Below, one piece after another: positions 43,538 to 51,781 of a stretch of 64,000 nt of DNA. Every line of letters starts with the position of its first letter. Position 1 is the stretch's first letter. A program made the position numbers and the translations under genes. The notes under the pieces were generated by a model, which saw only the letters and a program-made list of their open reading frames with translations, was not told where the DNA came from and made no database searches. This stretch comes from CAMLIZ01 sp036231905 (lineage in GTDB: Bacteria; Pseudomonadota; Gammaproteobacteria; Burkholderiales; Burkholderiaceae_C), in contig NZ_JAZARE010000003.1 in NCBI RefSeq assembly GCF_036231905.1, forward strand, positions 248,001 through 312,000, written 5' to 3'.

Positions 43538-45790
43538 TCATTTGCGTCGGGCCTGCCGCACGCCAGGCACGCGGCTCACCTGCCCCAGCACCTGCGCCAG
43601 CCGGGCCGCGTCGCTCACCTCCACCGTGAAGGTCATCCAGGCGGTGCCGCCGCGGGTGTCCTTCACGGTCTGCGTGTGCACGCCGGTCACGTTCATCTTC
43701 TCCTTGGCGAACACCTCGGAGATGTCGCGCAGCAGGCCCTGGCGGTCGCCCGCCTCCACCAGCACGTTGACCGGGTACACGGCGGTGCGGCCCGAAGGCG
43801 CCTCGCCCCACTGCACGGGAATCACCCGTTCCGGCGAGCGCTCGGCCATGTGGCGGAAGTTGGTGCAGTCGCCGCGGTGCACCGCCACGCCCTTGCCGCG
43901 GGTGACGAAGCCACCGATGGCGTCGGGCGGCGCCGGCCGGCAGCAGCGTGCCAGGCTGGTGAGCAGGGATTCCACGCCCACCACCAACACACCGCCCCGC
44001 GTGGCGGCGCCTTCTTCCGCCCTCGCCTTCTTGAGCACCACCTCGTCGGGCGTGGGCGGGCTTTCGGGCGGGCGCAGCAGCTGCTCGATGTTGCGCAGCG
44101 AATACTCGTCCTTGCCCACCACTTCGAACAAGGCATCCGCATTGCGAAAGCCCAGGCGCGAGGCCAGGTCGTCGAGCTTGAGCGCCGTGCGGCCTTCGCG
44201 CTGCAGCAGTTTTTCCACCAGCTCGCGGCCACGCGCCACCGTCTCGGCCTGCGCCAGCGCGTTGAACCAGGCGCGCACCTTGGACTTGGCGCGCGAGCTG
44301 CGCAGGTAACCGAGCTCGGGGTTCAGCCAGTCCAGCGACGGGCCGCCTTCCTTGATGGCACTCACCTCCACGGTCTGGCCGCTGCGCAAAGGGGTGTTCA
44401 GCGGCACCATCGCGCCGTCCACCTTGGCTCCGCGGCATCGGTGGCCCAGATCGGTGTGCAGCGTGTAGGCAAAGTCCACCGGGGTGGCACCCGCCGGCAG
44501 CTCGATCACCGCGGCCTGCGGCGTGAACACGTAGATGCGGTCGTCGAAGGCGGCTTCCTCGCCGGCCTGCACGCCGCCCTGCTGCTCGGCCAAGTCGCGC
44601 TCCCAGGCGAGCAGCTGGCGCAGCACCGCCTTGCGCGCCTGCGCCACCTGCTCCTCGAACTCGCCCGCCGCGCTGACACCGCCATAACCGCGCGCGCCGG
44701 CCTCCTTGTAGGCCCAGTGGGCCGCCACGCCGTGCTCGGCATGCTCGTGCATCGCCCGCGTGCGGATCTGCACCTCCACCGGCCGGTCATCGTCATCCAG
44801 CACCACGGTGTGCAGCGATTGGTAACCGTTGGGTTTGGGTTTGGCGATGTAGTCGTCGTATTCGCCGGGCACCGGCCGGTAGCGCTCATGCACCCGGCTC
44901 AGCGCCGCATAACACTGGGGCACGTCGTCCACGATCACGCGCAGCGCCCGCACGTCGAACACCTGCGCGAAATCCAGCCCCTTGCCCTGCATCTTCTTCC
45001 AGATGCTGTAGATATGCTTGGGCCGGCCCTGCACCTCCGCCTGCACCCCCACCGCCGCCAGCTCCGCGCTCATCTGGCGGCGGATCGCTTCCACGCTGTG
45101 TTCGCGCTCCGTGCGCTTTTCGTCCAGCAGCTTGGCAATGCCGCGATAGGCCTGCGGGTCGAGGAAGCGAAAGGACAGGTCCTCCAGCTCCCACTTGATC
45201 TGCCAGATGCCCAGCCGGTTGGCCAGGGGCGCAAACACCTGCTGCGATTCGAGCGCCAGCGCGTTGGGGCAAGGCCGCTTGCTGGCCGCATAGAAGCGCA
45301 AGGTCTGCAGGCGCGAAGCCAGGCGAAGCAGCACCACGCGCAGGTCGCGCGAGAACGCCAGCAGCATCTTGCGCACACGCTCGGTCTGCTCGGCACGCTG
45401 CGCGGTGTGCACCTGGGCTTCACGCGCGGCCCGCTGGATCTGCACCAGCTTGCGCGTGTGCATCACCAGGCTGGCGTAGGACTCGCCGAAGGCGGTGGCC
45501 ACCACCTCCTCCGGCCGCTGCAGGAAGTCGGCCGCATAGACCAGGTAGGCGGCTGCCCGCATGGACGGCGCGGCGCCTACCTGTTGCAACAAGGTGGCCA
45601 CGCCATCGGCATGGGCCAGCGCGTCCTCGCCGGTGTCCAGCTCGCGGCCGGCCAGCAGCGGCTCCGCGAAGGCGCGCGCACGGGCCAGTGCACCGTGTTC
45701 CGCGTCGGCGTCCGGCCGCTCCGGCGCGACGTCGGCCAACGCAAGAATCGGCGCCCGCGCGTCCGGCCGCTCGAGCACCCCTGTCTTCAT
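43538..45790 (-). CDS. relA: RelA-type (p)ppGpp synthetase
   Basis: The protein has 750 residues from the ATG at 45790 (MKTGVLERPDARAP). The N-terminal hydrolase-like domain lacks the HD pair, as in RelA. The synthetase domain shows FAPLANRLGIWQIKWELEDLSFRFL, KGLDFAQVFDVRALRVIV and GEYDDYIAKPKPNGYQSLHT; EYDD is the RelA-type ExDD signature rather than the SpoT RxKD. TGS (VIELPAGATPVDFAYTLH), a zinc-finger-like Cys region (SLARCCRPAPPDAIGGF) and a C-terminal ACT domain complete it. It makes (p)ppGpp on ribosomes when tRNAs are uncharged. Its start overlaps the stop of the alpha/beta hydrolase by four bases. Confidence 0.95.
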   Translation of the reverse strand: MKTGVLERPDARAPILALADVAPERPDADAEHGALARARAFAEPLLAGRELDTGEDALAHADGVATLLQQVGAAPSMRAAAYLVYAADFLQRPEEVVATAFGESYASLVMHTRKLVQIQRAAREAQVHTAQRAEQTERVRKMLLAFSRDLRVVLLRLASRLQTLRFYAASKRPCPNALALESQQVFAPLANRLGIWQIKWELEDLSFRFLDPQAYRGIAKLLDEKRTEREHSVEAIRRQMSAELAAVGVQAEVQGRPKHIYSIWKKMQGKGLDFAQVFDVRALRVIVDDVPQCYAALSRVHERYRPVPGEYDDYIAKPKPNGYQSLHTVVLDDDDRPVEVQIRTRAMHEHAEHGVAAHWAYKEAGARGYGGVSAAGEFEEQVAQARKAVLRQLLAWERDLAEQQGGVQAGEEAAFDDRIYVFTPQAAVIELPAGATPVDFAYTLHTDLGHRCRGAKVDGAMVPLNTPLRSGQTVEVSAIKEGGPSLDWLNPELGYLRSSRAKSKVRAWFNALAQAETVARGRELVEKLLQREGRTALKLDDLASRLGFRNADALFEVVGKDEYSLRNIEQLLRPPESPPTPDEVVLKKARAEEGAATRGGVLVVGVESLLTSLARCCRPAPPDAIGGFVTRGKGVAVHRGDCTNFRHMAERSPERVIPVQWGEAPSGRTAVYPVNVLVEAGDRQGLLRDISEVFAKEKMNVTGVHTQTVKDTRGGTAWMTFTVEVSDAARLAQVLGQVSRVPGVRQARRK

Positions 45791-46668
45791 GAGGAGAGCA
45801 GGAAGTTGCGCACCACCGACACCTGGTCGGCCTGCACCAGCGTGGGCGCATGGCCTACACCTTCGAACTCGCACAGCTGGGCGCGCGGGCCGCGCTGCAT
45901 CATCTCGATGGCGGTGTCGCGCGACAGCAGGTCGGAATCGGCGCCGCGCAGCAGCAGCGTCTCGCTGCGCAGGCTGTCATAGGCCTTCCACAGCTGTGCC
46001 TCGCCAGCGGCGGCCAGCTCCGGCGTGACGGCACGGAAGGGCACCGCGATGGCCGGGTCGTAGTGCGGCTTGAAGCCGCTGCCATCGACCTTGAGCTGAG
46101 GCCGGGTGAGCGCCAGCCATTGCTCGCGGGTGTGCGGGCCAAAGCTCTGCGAGATGCTCCACAGGTAGTCGGCTGCCTCTTCTTCGGTGGTCCAGTGAGC
46201 GGGCTGGCCGAGGTACTGGCCGATGCGTTCGATGGCCGCGAACTGGATGCTCGGCCCGACGTCGTTGAGCACCAGGCGCCGCACCGGCGCGCCGGGCATG
46301 GAGGCCAGCGCCAGCCCGATCAGGCCGCCCATGGAGGTACCCACCCAGTCGAGCTGGGTGGCATTCACGCGGGCCAGCAAGGTGACCATGTCGGCCACAT
46401 AGGTCGGCACCACGTAACCCATCGGGTCGGCCAGCCAGTCGGACTGGCCCCGGCCCACCACGTCGGGGCAGACCACCCGGTACACGTCCGCCATCGCCTC
46501 GGCCAGGGTGTCGAAATCACGGCCCTGGCGTGACAGGCCGTGTGCGCACAGCAGCACCCGCGGGTTCGCCGGGTCACCCCATTCCCAGTAGGCCATGCGG
46601 TGCAGGCCGCGGTTGTCCAGGCACTGCACGTGGTTGAGTCGGGGTGGGGTCATGAAAGGGTCGGCCAT
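45787..46668 (-). CDS. Alpha/beta hydrolase
   Basis: The protein has 293 residues from the ATG at 46668; GTG 46671 and ATG 46653 are alternatives. The fold is typical: VLLCAHGLSRQGRDFDTLAEAM, oxyanion and nucleophile elbow DWVGTSMGGLIGLALAS (Ser), an acidic residue in LLLRGADSDLLS, and the His in EFEGVGHAPTL. The substrate is not identifiable by sequence. It is divergent from 3-hydroxybutyrate dehydrogenase (44-base gap) and its TGA overlaps the relA ATG. Hydrolysis of an ester or oligomer of hydroxyalkanoates is a reasonable guess only. Confidence 0.82.
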   Translation of the reverse strand: MADPFMTPPRLNHVQCLDNRGLHRMAYWEWGDPANPRVLLCAHGLSRQGRDFDTLAEAMADVYRVVCPDVVGRGQSDWLADPMGYVVPTYVADMVTLLARVNATQLDWVGTSMGGLIGLALASMPGAPVRRLVLNDVGPSIQFAAIERIGQYLGQPAHWTTEEEAADYLWSISQSFGPHTREQWLALTRPQLKVDGSGFKPHYDPAIAVPFRAVTPELAAAGEAQLWKAYDSLRSETLLLRGADSDLLSRDTAIEMMQRGPRAQLCEFEGVGHAPTLVQADQVSVVRNFLLSS

Positions 46669-46712
46669 CACTCGGGATAATCAATCCTAACAACCGACCA
46701 GGAGTCCGCCCC

Positions 46713-47483
46713 ATGCTCAACGGAAAAACCGCGCTCGTCACCGGCTCCACCAGCGGCATCGGCCTCGGCATCGCCACCAGCCTGGCGCAGCAAGGCGCCA
46801 ATGTCATCCTCAACGGCTTCGGCGACCACGACACCCCGCTGCGTGCGCTGCAGACGCTGGGCGTGCGCGTGGGCTACCACGGTGCGGACATGAGCAAGCC
46901 GGCCGAGATCGAAGCCATGATGCAGATGGCGCAAGCCGATTTCGGCGGCGTCGACATCCTGGTCAACAACGCCGGCATCCAGCACGTGGCCAATGTGGAA
47001 GACTTTCCGCCCGAGAAGTGGGACGCGATCATCGCGATCAACCTCTCGTCGGCCTTCCACACCACCCGGCTGGCCCTGCCCGGCATGAAGGCGCGCGCCT
47101 GGGGCCGGGTGATCAACGTGGCCTCCACCCACGGCCTGGTGGCCTCGGCGCAGAAGTCGGCCTATGTGGCGTCCAAGCACGGCATCGTCGGCTTCACGAA
47201 GGCGGTGGCCCTGGAAACCGCGACCACAGGCGTGACGGTGAACGCGATCTGCCCCGGCTGGGTGCTGACCCCGCTGGTGCAGAAGCAGGTGGACGCACGC
47301 GCGGAAAAAGACGGCGTGGACAGCGAGGAAGCCAAGCGCCGGCTGCTGGCCGAAAAGCAGCCGTCGCTCCAGTTCACCACGCCGGAACAGTTGGGCGGGC
47401 TCACCGTGTTCCTTTGCTCACCCGCCGCCGACAACGTGCGAGGGGTCGCCTGGAACGTGGACGGCGGCTGGGCCGCACAGTGA
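46713..47483 (+). CDS. bdhA: 3-hydroxybutyrate dehydrogenase
   Basis: The protein has 256 residues, AGGAG upstream of the ATG, and is a classical SDR. NAD-binding TGSTSGIGLGIA, the NNAGIQHV motif, catalytic Ser in NVASTHGLVAS, and YVASKHG (YxxxK) are present. QHV after NNAGI, WAALxxG-free C-terminus and the segment EKQPSLQFTTPEQLGGL are typical of D-3-hydroxybutyrate dehydrogenase. It oxidises 3-hydroxybutyrate from polyhydroxybutyrate breakdown to acetoacetate in the cytoplasm. A GATAAT -10-like box lies in the short divergent spacer. Confidence 0.92.
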   Translation: MLNGKTALVTGSTSGIGLGIATSLAQQGANVILNGFGDHDTPLRALQTLGVRVGYHGADMSKPAEIEAMMQMAQADFGGVDILVNNAGIQHVANVEDFPPEKWDAIIAINLSSAFHTTRLALPGMKARAWGRVINVASTHGLVASAQKSAYVASKHGIVGFTKAVALETATTGVTVNAICPGWVLTPLVQKQVDARAEKDGVDSEEAKRRLLAEKQPSLQFTTPEQLGGLTVFLCSPAADNVRGVAWNVDGGWAAQ

Positions 47484-47489
47484 ATGAAC

Positions 47490-47561
47490 CCGGGCCGCCA
47501 CGCTAGCGGCTAGGCCGCGGCGCTGCCCCCCACGGGGCTGGCCGTCCTTGGCGCGGCCCGG
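47490..47561. repeat. Interspersed GC-rich palindromic element, copy 2
   Basis: CCGGGCCGC (47490-47498) and GCGGCCCGG (47553-47561) are a perfect 9-base inverted repeat enclosing CGCTGCCCCCCACGGGGC, which matches the core of the element at 18249-18324. It fills the spacer between convergent bdhA and the SIMPL gene and may serve as a two-way terminator. Confidence 0.55.
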
Positions 47562-47568
47562 CGGCTGG

Positions 47569-48285
47569 CTACTTCATCTGCACCGTGCCGCTGACCGTGG
47601 CGCTGACGGTGCCCTTGCCCGGCTCCACCGGCAGTGCCTGGTCGGCCATCATCTCGGCCTTGGCCCGCATCATGGGCACCGGGCCGCCGCCGTTGGGCTC
47701 GTTGGTCATCACGTTCACCTCGCGGATCGTGAAGCTGCCGTAGCCGAACTGCTTGGCCATGTCGGCCGCCTTGGCGCGATAGCGGGCAATCGCCTGGGCG
47801 GTGACGTCGGCCTCCACCTTCTCCCGCGCCTCGCGCGACAGGGTGTAGCCCACGCGGGCGATGGTCACGGTGGGCAGGCGGCCGGTGAGCTGAGCGATGG
47901 CCTGCATGTCGCGCCCTTCCACCACCAGCTCGGCGTTGCCCTGCCAGCCGTTGATCGCGCCCTTGCTGTTGTAGCGCGGGTAAAGCGAGAAGTTGGCGGT
48001 CTGCACATCCACCGCGCCCGGCTTGGCGATCTTGCGCGCCTCGGTGAGCGCCGTGTCGATCGCCTGCTTCAGGGCGTTCTGCACCACGCCGGCATCGGGC
48101 CCTTCGCGGGTGGCGCTGAACACCACGCTCAGCACATCCTTGGCCACTTCCACCTGGGCGGTGGCCGCCAGGTTGAGCACCGCCTGGGGCGGCGGCGCCA
48201 CCGCAGTCTGCGCGCTGGCGGTGAGGCTCGCCAGGGCCGTGGCCAGGCCAATCAGCGCGCGGCGCGTGGACGGTTGTTGTTGCAT
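47569..48285 (-). CDS. Periplasmic SIMPL (DUF541) domain protein
   Basis: The protein has 238 residues from the ATG at 48285, with AAGGAAAG upstream. The signal peptide is RRALIGLATALASLTASAQ. The SIMPL domain shows AQVEVAKDVLSVVFSATREGPD, LTEARKIAKPGAVDVQTANFSLYPRY and a C-terminal KAEMMADQALPVEPGKGTVSATVSGTVQM. Related proteins (BP26/YggE-like) form periplasmic ring oligomers linked to oxidative or envelope stress; the precise role is unknown. It is divergent from ompR across 188 bases. Confidence 0.88.
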   Translation of the reverse strand: MQQQPSTRRALIGLATALASLTASAQTAVAPPPQAVLNLAATAQVEVAKDVLSVVFSATREGPDAGVVQNALKQAIDTALTEARKIAKPGAVDVQTANFSLYPRYNSKGAINGWQGNAELVVEGRDMQAIAQLTGRLPTVTIARVGYTLSREAREKVEADVTAQAIARYRAKAADMAKQFGYGSFTIREVNVMTNEPNGGGPVPMMRAKAEMMADQALPVEPGKGTVSATVSGTVQMK

Positions 48286-48392
48286 GTCTTTCCTTCCATT
48301 GTTGTCGTTGGAGGGCTCATTTCTGCCCTGGATGTGAAGCCTGACGCACGGCGCTGGCGTGTCAGCCGGCACGCGGGCTCAGCGCCCGCAAG

Positions 48393-48461
48393 ATTTGTAA
48401 CAGAGGGTCAGGCCCGGGAAAACGCACCTCAAAACCTGCGCACAATGCCGCTGTTACAAAT
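48393..48461. promoter_or_regulatory. Long-range 11-base inverted repeat upstream of ompR
   Basis: ATTTGTAACAG (48393-48403) and CTGTTACAAAT (48451-48461) are a perfect inverted repeat separated by 47 bases; the right arm ends 2 bases before the ompR Shine-Dalgarno GGAGG. TGTAAC/GTTACA resembles OmpR-type recognition sequences. The arms may be two regulator sites for autoregulation by looping, or a leader RNA stem that limits ompR translation. Confidence 0.55.
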
Positions 48462-48473
48462 TTGGAGGCTCGT

Positions 48474-49208
48474 ATGAATGCTCCCACCAACGCCCGAGCG
48501 GACCGTATCGTTGTCGTCGACGACGATGCGCGCATCCGCGACCTGCTGCGGCGCTACCTGACGCAGGAAGGTTTCGAGGTGCTGTTGGCCGAAGACGCCA
48601 AGGCGCTGAACCGGGTGCTGACGCGCGAGACGGTCGATCTGATCGTGCTCGACCTGATGCTGCCCGGCGAGGACGGCCTCTCGATCTGCCGCCGCCTGCG
48701 CGCCGCCAATGACGTCACGCCCATCATCATGCTCACCGCCAAGGTCGAGGACGTGGACCGCATCGTCGGCCTGGAAGTCGGCGCCGACGACTACCTGCCC
48801 AAGCCCTTCAACCCGCGCGAGCTGCTGGCCCGCATCCACGCCGTGCTGCGTCGCCGCCCGGCGATGGAAGCGCCCGGCGCCCCGGCCAAGGAGCCGCAGA
48901 CGGTCACCTTCGGTCCGTTCGAATTCGACCTCTCGCTGCGCCGCCTTACGAAGGATGGCGAACAGATGGCTTTGACCACTGGCGAGTTTTCCATGCTGAA
49001 AGCGCTGGTTCGCCATCCGCGGCAACCGCTCTCGCGCGACAAGCTGGCCCAGCTGGCCCGGGGCCGTGAGTTCGAGCCTTTCGACCGCAGCCTGGACGTG
49101 CAGATCTCGCGCCTGCGCAAGATGATCGAGCCGGACCCGGCGCAGCCGCGCTACATCCAGACGGTGTGGGGCGTGGGCTACGTGTTCGTGCCGGACGGCT
49201 CCGCCTGA
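48474..49208 (+). CDS. ompR: OmpR response regulator
   Basis: The protein has 244 residues from the ATG at 48474, 5 bases after GGAGG; a TTG frame start at 48462 would overlap that site. The receiver domain has RIVVVDDDARI, phospho-acceptor Asp60 (IVLDLMLPGEDG), IIMLTAKVED and DDYLPKPFNPREL. The winged-helix DNA-binding domain runs from ~145 (LTTGEFSMLKALVRHPRQPLSRDKLAQLARGREFEPFDRSLDVQISRLRKMIE; YIQTVWGVGYVF). REFEPFDRSLDVQISRLRKM is OmpR-specific. It pairs with EnvZ 38 bases downstream and likely controls porins and envelope genes. Confidence 0.95.
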   Translation: MNAPTNARADRIVVVDDDARIRDLLRRYLTQEGFEVLLAEDAKALNRVLTRETVDLIVLDLMLPGEDGLSICRRLRAANDVTPIIMLTAKVEDVDRIVGLEVGADDYLPKPFNPRELLARIHAVLRRRPAMEAPGAPAKEPQTVTFGPFEFDLSLRRLTKDGEQMALTTGEFSMLKALVRHPRQPLSRDKLAQLARGREFEPFDRSLDVQISRLRKMIEPDPAQPRYIQTVWGVGYVFVPDGSA

Positions 49209-49214
49209 GCTCGA

Positions 49215-49228
49215 AAGGCCCCGGCCTT
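49215..49228 (+). other. Small hairpin between ompR and envZ
   Basis: AAGGCC-CC-GGCCTT forms a compact stem-loop 6 bases after the ompR stop. Lacking a T-run it is not a strong terminator, but may lower envZ expression relative to ompR. Confidence 0.35.
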
Positions 49229-49246
49229 GAGGCATGATTCCCGACC

Positions 49247-50578
49247 ATGCCTCGCAATGCCCCTGCGCTGAGCCTCTTCTGGCGCACTTTCTTCCTGCTC
49301 GCCCTGCTGCTGTTCGGCGGCATCTTTGCCTGGGTGCAGACCCTGCGCGCGCTGGAGTTCGAGCCGCGCGCGGTGCAGGCGGCGCAGCAGATCGCCAGCC
49401 TGGTGAACCTGTCGCGCGCGGCCCTGCGCTACGCCGACGGGATCAACCGGGTCACGGTCGTCAAGACCATGAGCGACCAGGAATCCGTGAAGGTGTCGCC
49501 GCGCGAGCCGGGCGACAAGTGGGAGCCCTTCGAGGTGGACCGCTTCACCCGCCGCATCGGCAGCGAGCTCCGGTCCCGCCTCGGCCCCGACACGCTGGTG
49601 GCCAACACGGTGAACGGCCAACCCGGGCTGTGGGTGGGCTTCACGATCGAGAAGGATCCGTACTGGCTGCTGGCCGACCCGAACCGGGTGTACCCCGCTG
49701 CCGGCGGCGCCACCTGGTCGATCTGGGTCGGCATCGCGCTGCTGGCCACGGTGGTGGGCTCGGTGGCGATCGCCCGGCTGATCAACCGGCCGCTGCGCGA
49801 GCTGTCCTTCGCGGCCAGCCGCATCCGTGAAGGCGAGTACGACTCGCGCCTGGACGAAAACACGCTCACCAGCGAGATCCGCGAGGTGAACATGGGCTTC
49901 AACCGCATGGCACGCGAGCTCGCCAAGGTTGAGGAAGACCGCGCCGTGATGCTGGCCGGCATCTCGCACGACCTGCGCACGCCGCTGGCGCGCCTGCGGC
50001 TGGAAGCCGAGATGAGCGTCAACGACGAAGAAGCGCGCAAGAACATGGCGATGGACATCGACCAGCTCGACGCGATCATCGACAAGTTCATGGACTACGC
50101 CCGCCCTGGCGAGGTGAAGCTGGTGCCGGTGCACCTGTCGGCGCTGATTGACCGCGAGGCATCCGCCTTCCGCGACCCGTCGCAGATTCGTATCACCTCG
50201 CGGGTGGCGATCGACCTCACCGTGATGGCCGACGACACGGAACTCGGTCGCGTGTTCGCCAACCTGTTCGAGAACGCCCGCCGCTATGGCCGCAGCAACG
50301 ACACCGGCATCGCGATGGTGAGCGTGGCTTACGCCCGCACCGGCCCGTGGGTGATCGTGAGCGTGCGCGACCACGGGCCCGGTGTGGCGCCCGAAAAACT
50401 GGCCGAACTCACCACGCCCTTCTACCGCGGCGATGCCGCCCGCACCGCCGCCACCGGCGCCGGCCTGGGCCTCGCGATTGTCGAAAAGGCGCTGCAGCGC
50501 ATGGGCGGCAACTTCGAGCTGGCCAACGCACCGGACGGCGGCCTGGTGGCGCACATCCGGCTGCGCCGGGCGCCCTGA
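49247..50578 (+). CDS. envZ: EnvZ-type osmosensor histidine kinase
   Basis: The protein has 443 residues. TM1 is at ~11-30 (WRTFFLLALLLFGGIFAWV), the periplasmic domain ~31-157, TM2 ~158-178, and a HAMP domain (ARLINRPLRELSFAASRIREGEYDSRL) follows. The HisKA domain has His241 in MLAGISHDLRTPLARLRLEAEM and the EnvZ-type DIDQLDAIIDKFMDYAR. The HATPase has NLFENARRYG, DHGPGV and GAGLGLAIVEK. It phosphorylates and dephosphorylates OmpR. The start lies 38 bases downstream of ompR. Confidence 0.94.
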   Translation: MPRNAPALSLFWRTFFLLALLLFGGIFAWVQTLRALEFEPRAVQAAQQIASLVNLSRAALRYADGINRVTVVKTMSDQESVKVSPREPGDKWEPFEVDRFTRRIGSELRSRLGPDTLVANTVNGQPGLWVGFTIEKDPYWLLADPNRVYPAAGGATWSIWVGIALLATVVGSVAIARLINRPLRELSFAASRIREGEYDSRLDENTLTSEIREVNMGFNRMARELAKVEEDRAVMLAGISHDLRTPLARLRLEAEMSVNDEEARKNMAMDIDQLDAIIDKFMDYARPGEVKLVPVHLSALIDREASAFRDPSQIRITSRVAIDLTVMADDTELGRVFANLFENARRYGRSNDTGIAMVSVAYARTGPWVIVSVRDHGPGVAPEKLAELTTPFYRGDAARTAATGAGLGLAIVEKALQRMGGNFELANAPDGGLVAHIRLRRAP

Positions 50579-50591
50579 ACCGGCGACGGGT

Positions 50592-50609
50592 GCGGCGGGA
50601 AACCGCCGC
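50592..50609 (+). other. GC-rich stem-loop after envZ
   Basis: GCGGCGG (50592-50598) and CCGCCGC (50603-50609) pair around a GAAA loop, 13 bases after the envZ stop. No T-run follows. It may help end the ompR-envZ transcript, or, lying about 110 bases upstream of the sigma-54-type promoter at 50704, be a binding site for the neighbouring DctD-like activator. Confidence 0.45.
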
Positions 50610-50703
50610 GTTCACCGGGCCGCGGCTGAAACCTCGCCGCGCCCCAACACCGCGCCAAGCGCCATCCCAAGGCGCGACAAGCACTTGCGGGCGCTCCCCG
50701 GCT

Positions 50704-50718
50704 TGGCACGTCGCATGC
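50704..50718 (+). promoter_or_regulatory. Sigma-54 (-24/-12) promoter candidate
   Basis: TGGCAC (50704-50709), five bases, then ATGC (50715-50718) matches the TGGCAC-N5-TTGC consensus with the invariant GG and GC at correct spacing. It precedes the Bug protein gene by about 46 bases. The genes immediately downstream encode a DctB/DctD-like pair whose regulator activates sigma-54 RNA polymerase, which supports the call. Confidence 0.7.
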
Positions 50719-50764
50719 GATGCCGGCGGCGGGCCACCATCGGCCTGCCACACCCGGAGACAAC

Positions 50765-51730
50765 ATGGACCGCAGAACTTGGGTTGCAATCGCATGGACC
50801 ACCCTCGCCCTTCCCGCCGCATGGGCTGAGGCCTACCCGGCAAAGCCGATCCGCCTGGTCGTACCCTTTGCGCCCGGAGGCACGACCGACATCATTGCTC
50901 GTGCGGTGAGCGACAAGGCAGGTGGCCTGCTGGGCCAGACGTTGGTTGTCGACAACAAGAGCGGCGGCGGCGGCGCCATCGGTGCGCTGGAGGTGATCAG
51001 GTCACCGGCAGACGGCTATGTGCTGGGTGTTGCGACCGTGTCGACCACGGCGTCCAACCCGGCCATCAACAAGAAGATCGGCTACGACCCGCTGACCGAC
51101 TTCACGCCCATCATCAACCTCGCCGCGACGCCGAACGTGATCGCCGTGCACCCGAGCTTCCCGGCGCGCGACTACAAATCCTTCCTTGCCGCGCTGCAGG
51201 CGAACCCGGGCAAGTACAGCTTTGCCAGCTCCGGCGTGGCCACCATCGGCCACATGCAGATGGAGCTGTTCAAGAGCCTGTCGGGCACTTTCATCACCCA
51301 CATCCCCTACCGCGGCGCCGGTCCGGCGCTCAACGACACCGTCGCCGGACAGGTGCCCATCATCTTCGACAACCTGCCCTCGGCGCTGCCCTTCATCCGC
51401 GACGGACGGCTGATCCCGATCGTGGTGGCCGCACCCCAGCGCCTGCCGGTGCTGCCCAACGTGCCGACCTTCAAGGAGGTGGGCCTGGAGCCGGTCAACC
51501 GCATGGCCTACTACGGCCTGCTGGGCCCGAAGGGACTCTCGCGCGAGGTGGTCAACAAGGTCTCCTCGGCGCTGCGCAAGACGCTGGAAGATCCGTCGGT
51601 GAAAAAGCGCGTCGAGGAGACCGGCTCCCTGATCGTCGGCAACACGCCGGAGCAGTTCGCCACCCAGATCGCCGCCGAGTACCGGACGTACCAGGAGGTG
51701 GTGCAGAAGCAGAAACTCCAGATGGATTGA
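50765..51730 (+). CDS. Bug-family (TctC) periplasmic solute-binding protein
   Basis: The protein has 321 residues from the ATG at 50765 with GGAGA upstream; the frame to 50720 is not needed. The signal peptide is RTWVAIAWTTLALPAAWA. Bug features: YPAKPIRLVVPFAPGGTTDIIARAV, VDNKSGGGGAIGALEV, PADGYVLGVATVST, YRGAGPALNDTVAGQVPIIFDNL and NVPTFKEVGL. These proteins bind carboxylates or other small ligands in the periplasm. No TctA/TctB membrane partner is in the window, so it may be an orphan sensor component feeding the DctB-like kinase next door, as described for some Bordetella Bug proteins. Confidence 0.93.
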   Translation: MDRRTWVAIAWTTLALPAAWAEAYPAKPIRLVVPFAPGGTTDIIARAVSDKAGGLLGQTLVVDNKSGGGGAIGALEVIRSPADGYVLGVATVSTTASNPAINKKIGYDPLTDFTPIINLAATPNVIAVHPSFPARDYKSFLAALQANPGKYSFASSGVATIGHMQMELFKSLSGTFITHIPYRGAGPALNDTVAGQVPIIFDNLPSALPFIRDGRLIPIVVAAPQRLPVLPNVPTFKEVGLEPVNRMAYYGLLGPKGLSREVVNKVSSALRKTLEDPSVKKRVEETGSLIVGNTPEQFATQIAAEYRTYQEVVQKQKLQMD

Positions 51731-51781
51731 GCGGCGACCGGCCCGCCTCTACGTCATTGCACGGATGGAGGCGGCGCGCCG

